DNA of 64,000 bases, from the NCBI RefSeq assembly GCF_039541955.1, contig NZ_BAABHF010000065.1, forward strand, positions 1 to 64,000, in the 5' to 3' direction. The notes under the pieces were generated by a model. The model did no database searches, had not been told where the DNA came from, and was given only the letters and a program-made list of their open reading frames with translations. This document shows, piece by piece, positions 7,538-16,409 of the stretch. The translations under genes were made by a program, and so were the position numbers. How positions within the stretch are numbered: the stretch's first letter is position 1; each line of letters opens with the position of its first letter. This DNA is from Actinoallomurus oryzae (GTDB lineage Bacteria > Actinomycetota > Actinomycetes > Streptosporangiales > Streptosporangiaceae).

Positions 7538-9447
7538 CGGGAACCGTGTCGGCCGGCGCACCGGACGCCGGGCTGGTCCACCGGATGTGCGACGCGCTCG
7601 TGCACCGAGGGCCGGACGGCGCGGGCTTCCACACCGACGACCACGCCGCGCTCGGCATGCGCCGGCTCGCCATCATCGACGTGGCAGGCGGTGACCAGCC
7701 GGTCTACAACGAGGACCGCACGATCGTTGCGGTCCTCAACGGCGAGCTGTACAACTTCCGCGACCTGCGCGACGCGCTGCGCCGCCGCGGGCACCGCCTG
7801 ACCAGCGAGGGCGACACCGAGTGCCTCGTCCACCTGTACGAGGAGTACGGCGACGAGCTGGTCGACCATCTGCGCGGCATGTTCGCGTTCGCCCTCTGGG
7901 ACGCGCGCCGTCGCCGCCTCCTGCTCGCCCGGGACCGCGTCGGCAAGAAGCCGCTGTTCTACCGGTCCGACGGCACCTCTCTCGTCTTCGGTTCGGAGCT
8001 GAAGGCGCTGATGCAGGATCCGTCGATGCCGCGCGAGGTCGACCCGGTGGCGCTCCACCACTACCTCACCTACCAGTACGTCCCGGCGCCCTGGTCGATC
8101 CTCCAGGGCGTGCGCAAACTCCCGCCCGGCCACGTGCTGGTCTGGCAGGACGGCCGGCACGAGCTCCGCCGCTACTGGCGGCTGGACTGCACGCCGCGCC
8201 CGGTCACCGACGAGCGCGAGGTGGCGGAGGAGCTGCGCGAGAGGCTCCTGGACGCCACCCGCGTGCGCATGGTCAGCGAACGCCCGCTGGGCGCCTTCCT
8301 GTCCGGCGGCCTGGACTCCTCGGCGGTCGTCGCTGCGATGGCACGCCAGACCACGGGCCGCGTGAGGACCTTCAGCATCGGCTTCGACGAGCAGAAGTTC
8401 GACGAGCGGCACTACGCCCGCAGGCTGGCCGAGTGGTACGGCACCGACCACCACGAGCTGGTCGTACGCCCGTCCGCGCTCGACGTGCTGCCGACGCTGG
8501 CCTGGCACTTCGACGAGCCGTTCGCCGACTCGTCGGCGATCCCCAGCTTCTACGTCGCCAGGATGAGCCGCGAACACGTGACCGTCGTGCTCAACGGCGA
8601 CGGGGGCGATGAGACCTTCGGCGGCTACCGGCGGTACGTCGCGATGAACCGCACGCGGCGGATCCACCTGCCGGCGGCGCTGCGGCCCCGGCTCGGACGT
8701 CTCGGCGCGCTGCTGACCTCGCGCGGCGCGCCGCAGTCGCCGCCGTGGCAGGCCGGGCGCGTTCTGGAACTGCTCAGCCATCCGCTGTCGCACCGCTACG
8801 CGCGGATGATGTCCTACTTCGGTCCCGAACAGAAACTGGCGATCTACTCCGACGCCTTGCGCGAGCAGCTCGCCGGGGTGGACAGCTACGAGATCCTGGA
8901 CGCGGCGTTCACCGCCTCGCTCGCCGGGTCCCAGCTCGGCGCCATCATGGACGTCGACATCAACACGTACCTGCCGGGCGACCTCCTCGTGAAGTCCGAC
9001 ATCACCACGATGGCCAACTCCATCGAGGGACGCTCGCCCTTCCTGGACCAGCACCTGATGGAGTGGGCCGCGAGGCTGCCGGCCGACCTGAAGATCCGCT
9101 CGGGCACGACCAAGTACCTGCTGAAGAAGGCGGTGGCGGAGTGGCTGCCGCCCGAGCTGGTCAACCGGCCGAAGATGGGCTTCGGGGTGCCGCTCGCGTC
9201 GTGGCTGCGGACCGAGCTACGCGGCCTGTCCTGGGACCTGCTCACCGACCACACGGCGCGCTCGCGCGGCCTGTTCCGCCACGACGCGATCAAGCGGCTG
9301 CTCCAGCAGCACGAGGAGGGCGCCGACCACAGCCCCCGCATCTGGGCGCTGATCCAGTTCGAGCTGTGGCACCGCGTCTTCATCGACGGCGCGCACACGC
9401 AGGCCGGCACGGCCATCGCGGCGGGTGCCGACAGCTGGCGGTCCTGA
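7525..9447 (+). CDS. asnB: Asparagine synthase (glutamine-hydrolysing), AsnB type
   Basis: 640 residues from ATG 7525, chosen because it exposes the catalytic Cys2 (MCGIAGTVS). The N-terminal Ntn glutaminase domain (1-~210) has RLAIIDVAGGDQPVYNED and ELYNFRDL. The C-terminal synthetase domain has the PP-loop SGGLDSSAVVAAM. Enzymes of this type in polysaccharide loci often amidate uronic acid or other carboxylates rather than making free asparagine; here it sits between two GT4 genes with overlaps of 13 bases and 1 base, which supports that role by inference. Confidence 0.9.
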   Translation: MCGIAGTVSAGAPDAGLVHRMCDALVHRGPDGAGFHTDDHAALGMRRLAIIDVAGGDQPVYNEDRTIVAVLNGELYNFRDLRDALRRRGHRLTSEGDTECLVHLYEEYGDELVDHLRGMFAFALWDARRRRLLLARDRVGKKPLFYRSDGTSLVFGSELKALMQDPSMPREVDPVALHHYLTYQYVPAPWSILQGVRKLPPGHVLVWQDGRHELRRYWRLDCTPRPVTDEREVAEELRERLLDATRVRMVSERPLGAFLSGGLDSSAVVAAMARQTTGRVRTFSIGFDEQKFDERHYARRLAEWYGTDHHELVVRPSALDVLPTLAWHFDEPFADSSAIPSFYVARMSREHVTVVLNGDGGDETFGGYRRYVAMNRTRRIHLPAALRPRLGRLGALLTSRGAPQSPPWQAGRVLELLSHPLSHRYARMMSYFGPEQKLAIYSDALREQLAGVDSYEILDAAFTASLAGSQLGAIMDVDINTYLPGDLLVKSDITTMANSIEGRSPFLDQHLMEWAARLPADLKIRSGTTKYLLKKAVAEWLPPELVNRPKMGFGVPLASWLRTELRGLSWDLLTDHTARSRGLFRHDAIKRLLQQHEEGADHSPRIWALIQFELWHRVFIDGAHTQAGTAIAAGADSWRS

Positions 9448-10568
9448 TGGCCGACCGGCCGCTCCGCATCGTGCTGTCCATCGGGTCCCTCCAGGTCGGC
9501 GGGACCGAGTCCCAGCTCGTCAAGCTGGCCGGGCGTCTGACGGCCCGCGGCCATGACGTGCACGTCATCGCGGTCAGCCGTGGCGGCCCGTACGAGGACG
9601 ATCTGCGGGCCCTGGGCGTGCCCACGCGCGTCTTCTCCTACGCGGGTCTGCGAACGCGCGACTCCTCCGGCCGCCGGGACCCGCGGATCCTGCTCGCCGA
9701 GATCCGCAAGCTCCTGGCGATGTGGCGGCACCTGCGGACCCTGCGGCCCGACGTCTGCCACGGGTTCCTGTTCACCTGCTACACCCACGTCCTGCCCCTC
9801 GCCTGGCTGGCGGGCGTGCCGGCGCGGGTCAACGGGCGCCGGGGCGCGTCGCCGCAGGAGCCGACCGGGCTGCTGCGCTCAGCGCTGGACTTCGCCGGCC
9901 ACCGCTCCTCCAGCCTCTACGTGACCAACTCCCGCGCCCTGGGGGCCCGCCTCGTACGGGACGAGAAGGTGCCCGCCGACCGCATCGAGGTGATCGCCAA
10001 CGGGGTCGAGCCGCCCGGGCGCGTCGCCGATCCCGCCCGGAGCCCGGCGCGCGGGATCGTGGTCGCGAACCTCATCGCCTACAAGGGGCACGCCGACCTG
10101 GTCGAGGCGCTCGCCCTGCTGCACTCCCCTCCGCCGGTCTGCCTCGTCGGCGAGGGACCCGAGCGCGAGCCGCTCACCGCGCTGATCCGGGCGCGCCGGC
10201 TCGGGCACGTGGTCCGGCTCGCCGGAGGCGTGCCCGACGCGCGTGCGCTGCTCGCGGACTACCAGTTCGCCGTACTGCCCTCCCACGCCGAGGGGCTGCC
10301 GAACGCGGTCCTGGAGGCGATGGCCGCGGGCCTGCCGGTGGTCGCCACACGCGTCGGCGGCGTGCCCGAGGTGCTGGCCGACGGCGTGGCGGGCCTGGTC
10401 GTACCGCCGCGCGACCCGGCCGCGCTGGCCTCCGCCATTGAGCGGCTCGCCCGGGATCCGGAGCTGCGGCGGGCGATGGGCGCCGCCGGGCGCCGCGCCG
10501 CCGAACGGCTGAGCGTGGACGAGTGCGCCGCCCGGCACGAAGCGGTGTACCGGCGGCTGCTGCGGTGA
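9447..10568 (+). CDS. GT4-family glycosyltransferase
   Basis: 373 residues from ATG 9447, which shares a base with the asnB stop (TGATG). GT-B fold: N-terminal RIVLSIGSLQVGGTESQLV, acceptor-side GVPARVNGRRGASP, C-terminal donor motif VVANLIAYKGHADLVEAL, VGEGPEREPL, LPSHAEGLPNAVLEAMAAG with the conserved E residues. It acts in the cytoplasm on the lipid-linked repeat unit. The flippase gene follows with a GTGA overlap. Confidence 0.87.
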   Translation: MADRPLRIVLSIGSLQVGGTESQLVKLAGRLTARGHDVHVIAVSRGGPYEDDLRALGVPTRVFSYAGLRTRDSSGRRDPRILLAEIRKLLAMWRHLRTLRPDVCHGFLFTCYTHVLPLAWLAGVPARVNGRRGASPQEPTGLLRSALDFAGHRSSSLYVTNSRALGARLVRDEKVPADRIEVIANGVEPPGRVADPARSPARGIVVANLIAYKGHADLVEALALLHSPPPVCLVGEGPEREPLTALIRARRLGHVVRLAGGVPDARALLADYQFAVLPSHAEGLPNAVLEAMAAGLPVVATRVGGVPEVLADGVAGLVVPPRDPAALASAIERLARDPELRRAMGAAGRRAAERLSVDECAARHEAVYRRLLR

Positions 10569-11860
10569 CCGCCGCGGTCCGCCAGGTCGCGCACACGGTC
10601 GGCATCCGCGCCCTCTTGGTGGTCCTGGGCGCGGTCAGCGGCGTCGTCATCGCCCGCGCGCTCCAGCCGGAGGGGCGCGGCGCGTACTACGTCATCACCA
10701 CGATCGCCACCATCACGATCTCCGTCGGCCACCTGTCCATCGAGCAGTCGCAGGTGTGGCTGTGGTCGCGCGGTGTCGACCGGCGGGCCCTGGCCGCGAA
10801 CGGGCTGGTGCTCGGGCTGGCCGTGGGCACTCTCGCGGCGGTCGCCGCCGGGGTGCTCGTCGGCGTGCTGGGGCAGGACGTCATCCCGATCGCCGGTTAC
10901 GGGCAGCTCGCCACCGCGCTCGCCGCGATCCCGTACGCGATGGCCGTGGTCTACCTGAACAACATCCTCGTCCTGCGCTCGCGGGTGCAGGTGGTCAACA
11001 CCGCCGCGCTGCTCGGCGGGGTGCTGCAGTGCGGGCCGCTGCTGCTCCTCGCGTACCTGACCCGGCTGTCGTCCGCGGAGGTGGTGCTGCTGTGGGCGGT
11101 TTCGGTGACGGTGCCGCTCGCGGTGGTCGTGCCGGCGGCGCGCCCGCGGCTGCGCCACTGGGACCGGTCGCTCGCGCGGCGGGCCGTCGACCGCGGCCTG
11201 CGGTACCACCTCGGGCTGACCTCGCTGTTCCTGCTGTTCCGCTCCGACATCCTGATCCTGGACGCGATGACGACGACCGCGGCGGTCGGCCTGTACTCCC
11301 TCGCGGTCAGCCTCGCGGAGCTGACGCGGCTGGTCACGGACGCCATCGCGCAGATCGCGCTGCCCCGCCAGCTCGGCACCGACGACAAGGGGGCCGCCGC
11401 CGCGACCCTGGCCGTCACGCGCCTCAGCACGATCGTCGCGGTCGCCTCGGCCGTCCTGATGTGCCTGGCGGCGCCGCCGCTGGTGCCTCTCGTGTACGGC
11501 AAGGCGTTCGCGGGCAGCGTGCCGTCGCTGATCGCGCTGGCCCCGGGCCTGCTGGCGCTCGGCGCGACCCGGCCGATCGGGGCGTACCTGCTGCGCCTGG
11601 ACCGCCCGATGCTCGCCTCGTCCATGTCGGTGGCGGCCCTGCTGGTCAACGTGGCGCTGAACTTCGCGCTCGTGCCGTTCTTCGGCATCGTCGGCAGCGC
11701 GGTCGCCTCCAGCATCGCGTACGTGACGCTGGCCGCCCTGCAGGCCGCGTGGTTCGTCCGCGCCAGCGGGGTGTCGCCCCGCGACCTGCTGCCCGGCCCC
11801 GCCGAGGTGGCGTACGCGCGGGGCCGGTTGGGGCTGTCAGCCGCGCGCCGGGGTGTCTGA
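10565..11860 (+). CDS. Wzx-like polysaccharide flippase (MATE/MVF superfamily)
   Basis: 431 residues from GTG 10565 (GTGA overlap with the preceding GT). About 12 membrane helices run from ALLVVLGAVSGVVIARALQP to VASSIAYVTLAALQAAWFV. The start GIRALLVVLGAVSGVVIAR..GRGAYYV is typical of polysaccharide biosynthesis/flippase proteins. It would flip the undecaprenyl-linked repeat across the membrane. Its 3' end overlaps the convergent methyltransferase gene by 24 bases. Confidence 0.85.
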   Translation: MTAAVRQVAHTVGIRALLVVLGAVSGVVIARALQPEGRGAYYVITTIATITISVGHLSIEQSQVWLWSRGVDRRALAANGLVLGLAVGTLAAVAAGVLVGVLGQDVIPIAGYGQLATALAAIPYAMAVVYLNNILVLRSRVQVVNTAALLGGVLQCGPLLLLAYLTRLSSAEVVLLWAVSVTVPLAVVVPAARPRLRHWDRSLARRAVDRGLRYHLGLTSLFLLFRSDILILDAMTTTAAVGLYSLAVSLAELTRLVTDAIAQIALPRQLGTDDKGAAAATLAVTRLSTIVAVASAVLMCLAAPPLVPLVYGKAFAGSVPSLIALAPGLLALGATRPIGAYLLRLDRPMLASSMSVAALLVNVALNFALVPFFGIVGSAVASSIAYVTLAALQAAWFVRASGVSPRDLLPGPAEVAYARGRLGLSAARRGV

Positions 11861-12685
11861 GGAGCGCTCGAAGACGTACTCGTTGCAGCCGATGCCGCCG
11901 GCGCAGGTCTTCAGGTGACGCAGTTCGAAGCCGCGCTCGCGCATGAAGGCGAACACCTCCTCCGGCTTGGCCACCTCGAACGGGTAGCCGCCGACCCAGT
12001 CGACCAGGTCGTGTCTCGCCGACATGCCGCGCGCCCGCGGCGGGCGCACGAGCGCCGTCTCGCCGCCCCGGACCAGCTCCAGCGCGGTCGCCAGCGGCTT
12101 GCGGCGGTACAGGTAGGCGGCACTGCCCAGGACGAGCAGCCGCCGCGCCAGCGCGCCCGACCGGTTGTACCGGCGCTTGACCCGCCGCCACAGGCGGCTT
12201 TCCAGCCCCTGGTCGTTGTAGATGGAGATGAACAGCAGGCCGTCCGGCGCGACGAGGCCGGCGGCGTGGTCAACGGCGCGCCACAGCTCGCCGGTGTGGT
12301 GCAGCACGCCCCACGAGTAGACGATGTCGAACCGGCCGAGCCCGGCGACGCCCTCCTCGTCCAGGATCGATCCGGTGGAGATCGTCCAGTCCGCGTCCGG
12401 CGCGAACCGGTCGCGCAGCGCGACCGTCGCGGCGACCGACTCGGGGTCGTAGTCGAAGGAGCGGACGCGCGCGCCCATGCGGTGCGCGGCGAGCGAGAAC
12501 AGGCCGCTGCCGCACCCCACGTCGAGGAAGCTCCGGCCGGTCAGGTCGGTGGTGCCGAGCGGACCGGCGAGCGAGCCGACGGCGGCCTTGATCCTCCTCT
12601 CGTCGACGAGCTCGATGAAGGCGCGCCAGTTGCTGCCGAAGGCGAACCGGTCGCCGTCCAGGACCTCTTGCCGGCCGTCGATCAT
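11837..12685 (-). CDS. Class I SAM-dependent methyltransferase
   Basis: 282 residues. Motif I is SFLDVGCGSGLFSLAAHRMG (~52-71), followed by an acidic residue in FDYDPESV and the post-motif YSWGVLHHTG typical of UbiE/Methyltransf_11 proteins. The C-terminal ~100 residues (SRLWRRVKRRYNRSG.. to VDWVGGYPFEVAKPEEVFAF) are seen in sugar or lipid-glycan methyltransferases. It begins inside the stop of the O-antigen ligase gene (ATGA) and has AGGAG upstream, so the two are co-translated. A cap or decoration methyltransferase for the glycan is plausible. Confidence 0.8.
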   Translation of the reverse strand: MIDGRQEVLDGDRFAFGSNWRAFIELVDERRIKAAVGSLAGPLGTTDLTGRSFLDVGCGSGLFSLAAHRMGARVRSFDYDPESVAATVALRDRFAPDADWTISTGSILDEEGVAGLGRFDIVYSWGVLHHTGELWRAVDHAAGLVAPDGLLFISIYNDQGLESRLWRRVKRRYNRSGALARRLLVLGSAAYLYRRKPLATALELVRGGETALVRPPRARGMSARHDLVDWVGGYPFEVAKPEEVFAFMRERGFELRHLKTCAGGIGCNEYVFERSSDTPARG

Positions 12686-13983
12686 GTCTTCACTCCTAGT
12701 GCCGAGTTGATGGGGTGCTCCCGCGACGCGGGCGCGGCGAGCAGGCAGCCCAGGGCCAGCCAGAACGGCGTGCTGACCACGAGATTCGCCAATGGGTTGG
12801 CGAAGAGCATGCCGACCGCGTAGGCGGCGACCATCGCGCGCTGGACCGCCGCCTCGCCCGATGCCGGGCTTTTCATGCCGAGCCAGATCAGTACGAGAAA
12901 GACGATGAGCGCCGGAATTCCGGTCTCGGCCGCCAATCGCAGGTAGTCGTTGTGGGTGGCGATGTAAATACCGAGGTGGGGGGAGTTTTCGGCATAGGAG
13001 GGAAAGACGCCGTAGCCGATTCCGCGCAGCGGGTGCTCGGCCGCGACCTTCGCGGCGTACCACGCGACGTGCTCGCGGACGGAGGAGTCCTGGCTCAGCT
13101 CCGCCGCCGGCCGGTCGCCGACCGCGACGTGCTCGACGGTGTCGATCGCGGCGGGGAAGACCGTGCCGAGGACGGCGGCGGTGGCCACGATCGCCACCTG
13201 GATCCCGCGCCGCCTGCCCTGGAGGAGCACGACGGCCACCCCGGCCGCCGCCGAGACGAACGCGCCTCGCGACTGGGTCGCCGCCATCGCGGCCACGCAG
13301 ACACCGGCGGGCACCAGCCAGGCGGGCCGCCGGTGCCGGAGCGCCAGCCCGGCCGCGGCGACGAACGGCAGGGCGAGGAGGGCGCCGAGGAAGTTGGGGT
13401 TCTGGGCGAAGCCGACGAGCCGGCCGCCCTCCCGTTGCCCGGCGGCCAGGACCCATCCGGCCACGACCGCCCCGGCCAGGGCGGCGACCCGCGCCATCAG
13501 GCCCGCCGGAGGCGGGGACGCGACGACGGCCGCGAGCAGCCCCAGGCCGGCGAGCAGGCCGATCAGGTCCGAGAAGCGGTCGGGCGCGGTCCCCGGCCCA
13601 CCGGCGGGCAGCACGTACGCGAGGAGCACCAGGAGCCCGAGCAGGGCGATCCACAGGTGCGCCGGACGCGGCGTGCGGGTGCCGGCCACGAGCTGGACCG
13701 CCACGACCATCGTCACCGCGGCGATGGCGCCGAGCGTGACGGACGTCGCGCCCGACAGCCCGGCCAGCAGGCTCACCGGGATCACGGCCAGGACGCCCGC
13801 CGGGCCGCACACGGTGAGCACGCCGAGCGCGAGCATCGCCACCGCGCCGACCACCGGCCATGAGCGGTCGACCACCAGGAAGGCGACCACGGGTGCGGAC
13901 AGCGGCAGCAGGGACGACGGCCGTGCCGCGGCGCGGCGGAGCGAAGCCGCGCGCGCCTCCGTGGTCGTGCCGCCTCGTCGCAT
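12682..13983 (-). CDS. O-antigen ligase / Wzy-like polymerase
   Basis: 433 residues from ATG 13983, a polytopic membrane protein with about 10-12 helices. It contains the Wzy_C/WaaL-type periplasmic loop with QDSSVREHVAWYAAKVAAEH, RGIGYGVFPSYAENSP and THNDYLRLAAETG, the last being the signature H-N-x-Y/F block. It would polymerise or ligate the repeat units outside the membrane. An upstream in-frame ATG at 14130 would add 49 hydrophilic residues; I prefer 13983 because it has a GGGGGCG site and leaves a promoter gap. It overlaps the methyltransferase by ATGA. Confidence 0.8.
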   Translation of the reverse strand: MRRGGTTTEARAASLRRAAARPSSLLPLSAPVVAFLVVDRSWPVVGAVAMLALGVLTVCGPAGVLAVIPVSLLAGLSGATSVTLGAIAAVTMVVAVQLVAGTRTPRPAHLWIALLGLLVLLAYVLPAGGPGTAPDRFSDLIGLLAGLGLLAAVVASPPPAGLMARVAALAGAVVAGWVLAAGQREGGRLVGFAQNPNFLGALLALPFVAAAGLALRHRRPAWLVPAGVCVAAMAATQSRGAFVSAAAGVAVVLLQGRRRGIQVAIVATAAVLGTVFPAAIDTVEHVAVGDRPAAELSQDSSVREHVAWYAAKVAAEHPLRGIGYGVFPSYAENSPHLGIYIATHNDYLRLAAETGIPALIVFLVLIWLGMKSPASGEAAVQRAMVAAYAVGMLFANPLANLVVSTPFWLALGCLLAAPASREHPINSALGVKT

Positions 13984-14153
13984 CGCCCCCGCCCGCCGGC
14001 GCGGACTCTGTCGATCCGGCACCGCGATGATGTCGTGGCCGTGTGCGCTGATGACCGACTTTTTGATCACCAGTTTCCGACCTGAAGTGACTGCGTGATC
14101 ACGAAGGGTAGTGCTACCTGCACTGACCACTCGGAATTTCGAGAGGGCGTGTC
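13984..14153. promoter_or_regulatory. Divergent promoter gap with repeated TGATCAC
   Basis: 170 bases between the ligase gene and the divergent epimerase gene, locally AT-richer. TGATCAC occurs at 14064-14070 and again at 14096-14102, each containing the palindrome TGATCA, 32 bases apart (about three helical turns). This spacing suits a dimer-binding regulator, but no regulator gene is adjacent. Confidence 0.35.
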
Positions 14154-15164
14154 ATGGCGGACAGGACTGGAACGCGCTATTTGGTGACGGGCGGCGCCGG
14201 TTTCATCGGCTCTTATCTGGTCAATGCCCTATTAGCCCGTGGTGACACCGTTGTCGCCCTGGACAATCTGCAGACGGGGCGGCTCACCAATCTGGAAGAG
14301 GCGAGCGAGTCTCCGCACTTTCATTTCGTGCACGGCTCGGTGCTCGACGAGCTCGTGGTGGACGAGCTGGTACACCAGTGCGACGTCGTCGTGCACATGG
14401 CGGCGGCGGTGGGCGTCCGGCTGGTGGTCGAACAGCCGCTGAAGTCGCTCACCACCAACATCCGGGGTTCGCAGGTGGTGATCGAGGCGGCCCATCGGTA
14501 CCGCCGCAAGATCCTCATGGCCAGCACGTCGGAGATCTACGGGAAGAACTCCCTGGGACCGCTGCACGAGACCGCGGACCGGATCCTGGGCAGCCCGTCG
14601 ATCGTCCGCTGGGCCTACAGCACCGCCAAGGCCGTCGATGAGATCCTCGCCAACTGCTACCACCGCGAGCGCGGCCTGCCCACGATCGTCGTCCGGCTGT
14701 TCAACACGGTCGGCGCGCGGCAGAGCCCGGCGTACGGCATGGTCATCCCACGGCTGGTGCAGCAGGCGCTGCGGGACGAGCCGCTGACCGTCTACGGGGA
14801 CGGCCGGCAGACCCGCTGCTTCGCCCACGTGCTCGACGTGGTGGAGGCGCTGCTCCGCCTGCTCGACGACGACGCGGCGATCGGGCAGACGTTCAACATC
14901 GGGTCCTCCGAGGAGATCAGCATCGGCCGCCTCGCGGAGGCGATCGTCGCCCGCTGCGAGAGCAGGTCGCGGATCGAGCTGATCCCCTACGACGAGGCGT
15001 ACGGGGCCGGCTTCGAGGACATGCAGCGGCGGGTGCCCGACACGACGAAGCTGCGCACGCTCACCGGCTGGCAGCCGCGCCACACGCTCGCCGACGTGCT
15101 GAGCGACGCCATCACCGAGGCGCGCCGCGAGGCCGCCCCCCGACCCGACCTGGTGTCGTCATGA
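14154..15164 (+). CDS. NAD-dependent sugar epimerase/dehydratase
   Basis: 336 residues of extended SDR. The NAD site is YLVTGGAGFIGSYLVNALL near the start, the Ser/Thr active site segment MASTSEIYG, and the catalytic YSTAKAVDE (YxxxK). Family members include UDP-glucose 4-epimerase, dTDP-glucose dehydratase and UDP-glucuronate decarboxylase; I cannot fix the substrate. It probably supplies a modified nucleotide sugar to the surrounding GTs. Its stop overlaps the ATG of a 23-codon mini-ORF that links it to the next GT. Confidence 0.85.
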   Translation: MADRTGTRYLVTGGAGFIGSYLVNALLARGDTVVALDNLQTGRLTNLEEASESPHFHFVHGSVLDELVVDELVHQCDVVVHMAAAVGVRLVVEQPLKSLTTNIRGSQVVIEAAHRYRRKILMASTSEIYGKNSLGPLHETADRILGSPSIVRWAYSTAKAVDEILANCYHRERGLPTIVVRLFNTVGARQSPAYGMVIPRLVQQALRDEPLTVYGDGRQTRCFAHVLDVVEALLRLLDDDAAIGQTFNIGSSEEISIGRLAEAIVARCESRSRIELIPYDEAYGAGFEDMQRRVPDTTKLRTLTGWQPRHTLADVLSDAITEARREAAPRPDLVSS

Positions 15165-15232
15165 ACGAGCGGAGCGAGCGAATCGACGAGCACAGCGTGC
15201 CCGGCCCCTCTCCGATGAAGGAGGACTCATGA
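15161..15232 (+). CDS. Translationally coupled mini-ORF (dispersed 68-bp repeat, single copy)
   Basis: A 23-codon frame starts at ATG 15161 inside the epimerase stop (ATGA), reads MNERSERIDEHSVPG and ends at TGA 15230-15232, which overlaps the ATG of the following GT4 gene (ATGA again). It ends with AAGGAGG, the ribosome site of the GT. The same unit, about 68 bases per step, occurs in tandem at 27107-27314. The peptide may have no function of its own; the element could act as a coupling linker between operon genes. Confidence 0.45.
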   Translation: MNERSERIDEHSVPGPSPMKEDS

Positions 15233-16407
15233 CGGACGAGCGCATTCGAGTGATGCGGGTCATCGCGCGGATGAACGTCGGCGGGCCGGCGTTGCAGGCG
15301 AGCGTGCTGATGCGCGGCCTGGACCGGGAGCTGTTCGACCAGCGCCTGTACACCGGGAACGTCGAACCGGGCGAGGCCGACTACCTCGACCTGCGTGCGC
15401 GTGACGTCACGCCGCACCGGATCGCCACCCTGGGCCGGTCGATCCGTCCGGCCGACGACGCGCGGGCGGTCGCCTCTCTCGTCGCCGCGATGCGGCGGTT
15501 CCGCCCGCACATCGTGCACACGCACACGGCCAAGGCCGGGCTGCTCGGGCGTACGGCGGCCGTGCTCGCCCGGGTGCCGGTGCGCGTGCACACCTACCAC
15601 GGCCACCTGCTCTACGGCTACTTCTCACCCGCGAAGACGAAGATGGTGGTGCGGAGCGAGCGGATGTCCGCCCACCTCTGCGACCGTCTCGTGGCCGTCG
15701 GCACGCGGGTGCGCGACGAGCTCGTCGCGGCGGGCATCGGCCGTGCGGAGCAGTACACCGTGGTGCCGCCCGGCACCGAGCTCGGCACACCGCCCGATCG
15801 CGCCTCCGCGCGGCTCGCCCTCGGCGTGCCCGGCGGCGAGCCCGTCGTCGCGTTCGTGGGCCGCCTCACGGGCGTCAAGCGGCCGGACCGGCTGGTGGAG
15901 GTCGCGCGGGAGCTGCGCCGGCTCGTCCCCGGCGTGCGGTTCGTGATCTGCGGAAGCGGTGACGCCGCCGGCGAGGTCACCGCGGCGGTGCCGGAGTTCG
16001 GCGGCGCGATGCGGATGGTGGGCTGGCGGCGCGACATCGAGACCGTCTACGCCGCTGCCGACCTGGTGCTGCTCACCTCCGACAACGAGGGAATGCCGGT
16101 CTCGCTGATCGAGGCCGGGCTGTCCGGCGTGCCGGTCGTGGCGACCCGTGTCGGAAGCGTCGCCGAGGTCGTGCACGACGGCGTCACCGGCCTGCTCGCG
16201 CCCTGCGACGCCGGCGCGCTGGCCCGCCGGGCGGCGAGCCTGCTCCTGGACGACCCGCGGCGCCGCGAGATGGGCCGCCGGGCACGGGCGTGGGCCACCC
16301 AGCGGTTCGGGGCCGAGCGCCTCGTCGCCGACATCACCGGGATCTACGCGTCCATCGCCCAGGAACGGGGCTGGTGGCCCGTACGACAGAAGGAGGGGGC
16401 CCGTTGA
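15229..16407 (+). CDS. GT4-family glycosyltransferase
   Basis: 392 residues. N-terminal RVMRVIARMNVGGPALQASV and HIVHTHTAKAGLLGRTAAV are typical of GT4 enzymes of EPS loci (WbnH/EpsD-like). The donor domain has VAFVGRLTGVKRPDRLVEVA, ICGSGDAAGEV and TSDNEGMPVSLIEAGLSGVP. The start is coupled to the mini-ORF by ATGA with AAGGAGG five bases upstream. The stop (16405-16407) lies two bases from the right end of a tnpB element. Confidence 0.87.
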   Translation: MTDERIRVMRVIARMNVGGPALQASVLMRGLDRELFDQRLYTGNVEPGEADYLDLRARDVTPHRIATLGRSIRPADDARAVASLVAAMRRFRPHIVHTHTAKAGLLGRTAAVLARVPVRVHTYHGHLLYGYFSPAKTKMVVRSERMSAHLCDRLVAVGTRVRDELVAAGIGRAEQYTVVPPGTELGTPPDRASARLALGVPGGEPVVAFVGRLTGVKRPDRLVEVARELRRLVPGVRFVICGSGDAAGEVTAAVPEFGGAMRMVGWRRDIETVYAAADLVLLTSDNEGMPVSLIEAGLSGVPVVATRVGSVAEVVHDGVTGLLAPCDAGALARRAASLLLDDPRRREMGRRARAWATQRFGAERLVADITGIYASIAQERGWWPVRQKEGAR

Positions 16408-16409
16408 CG

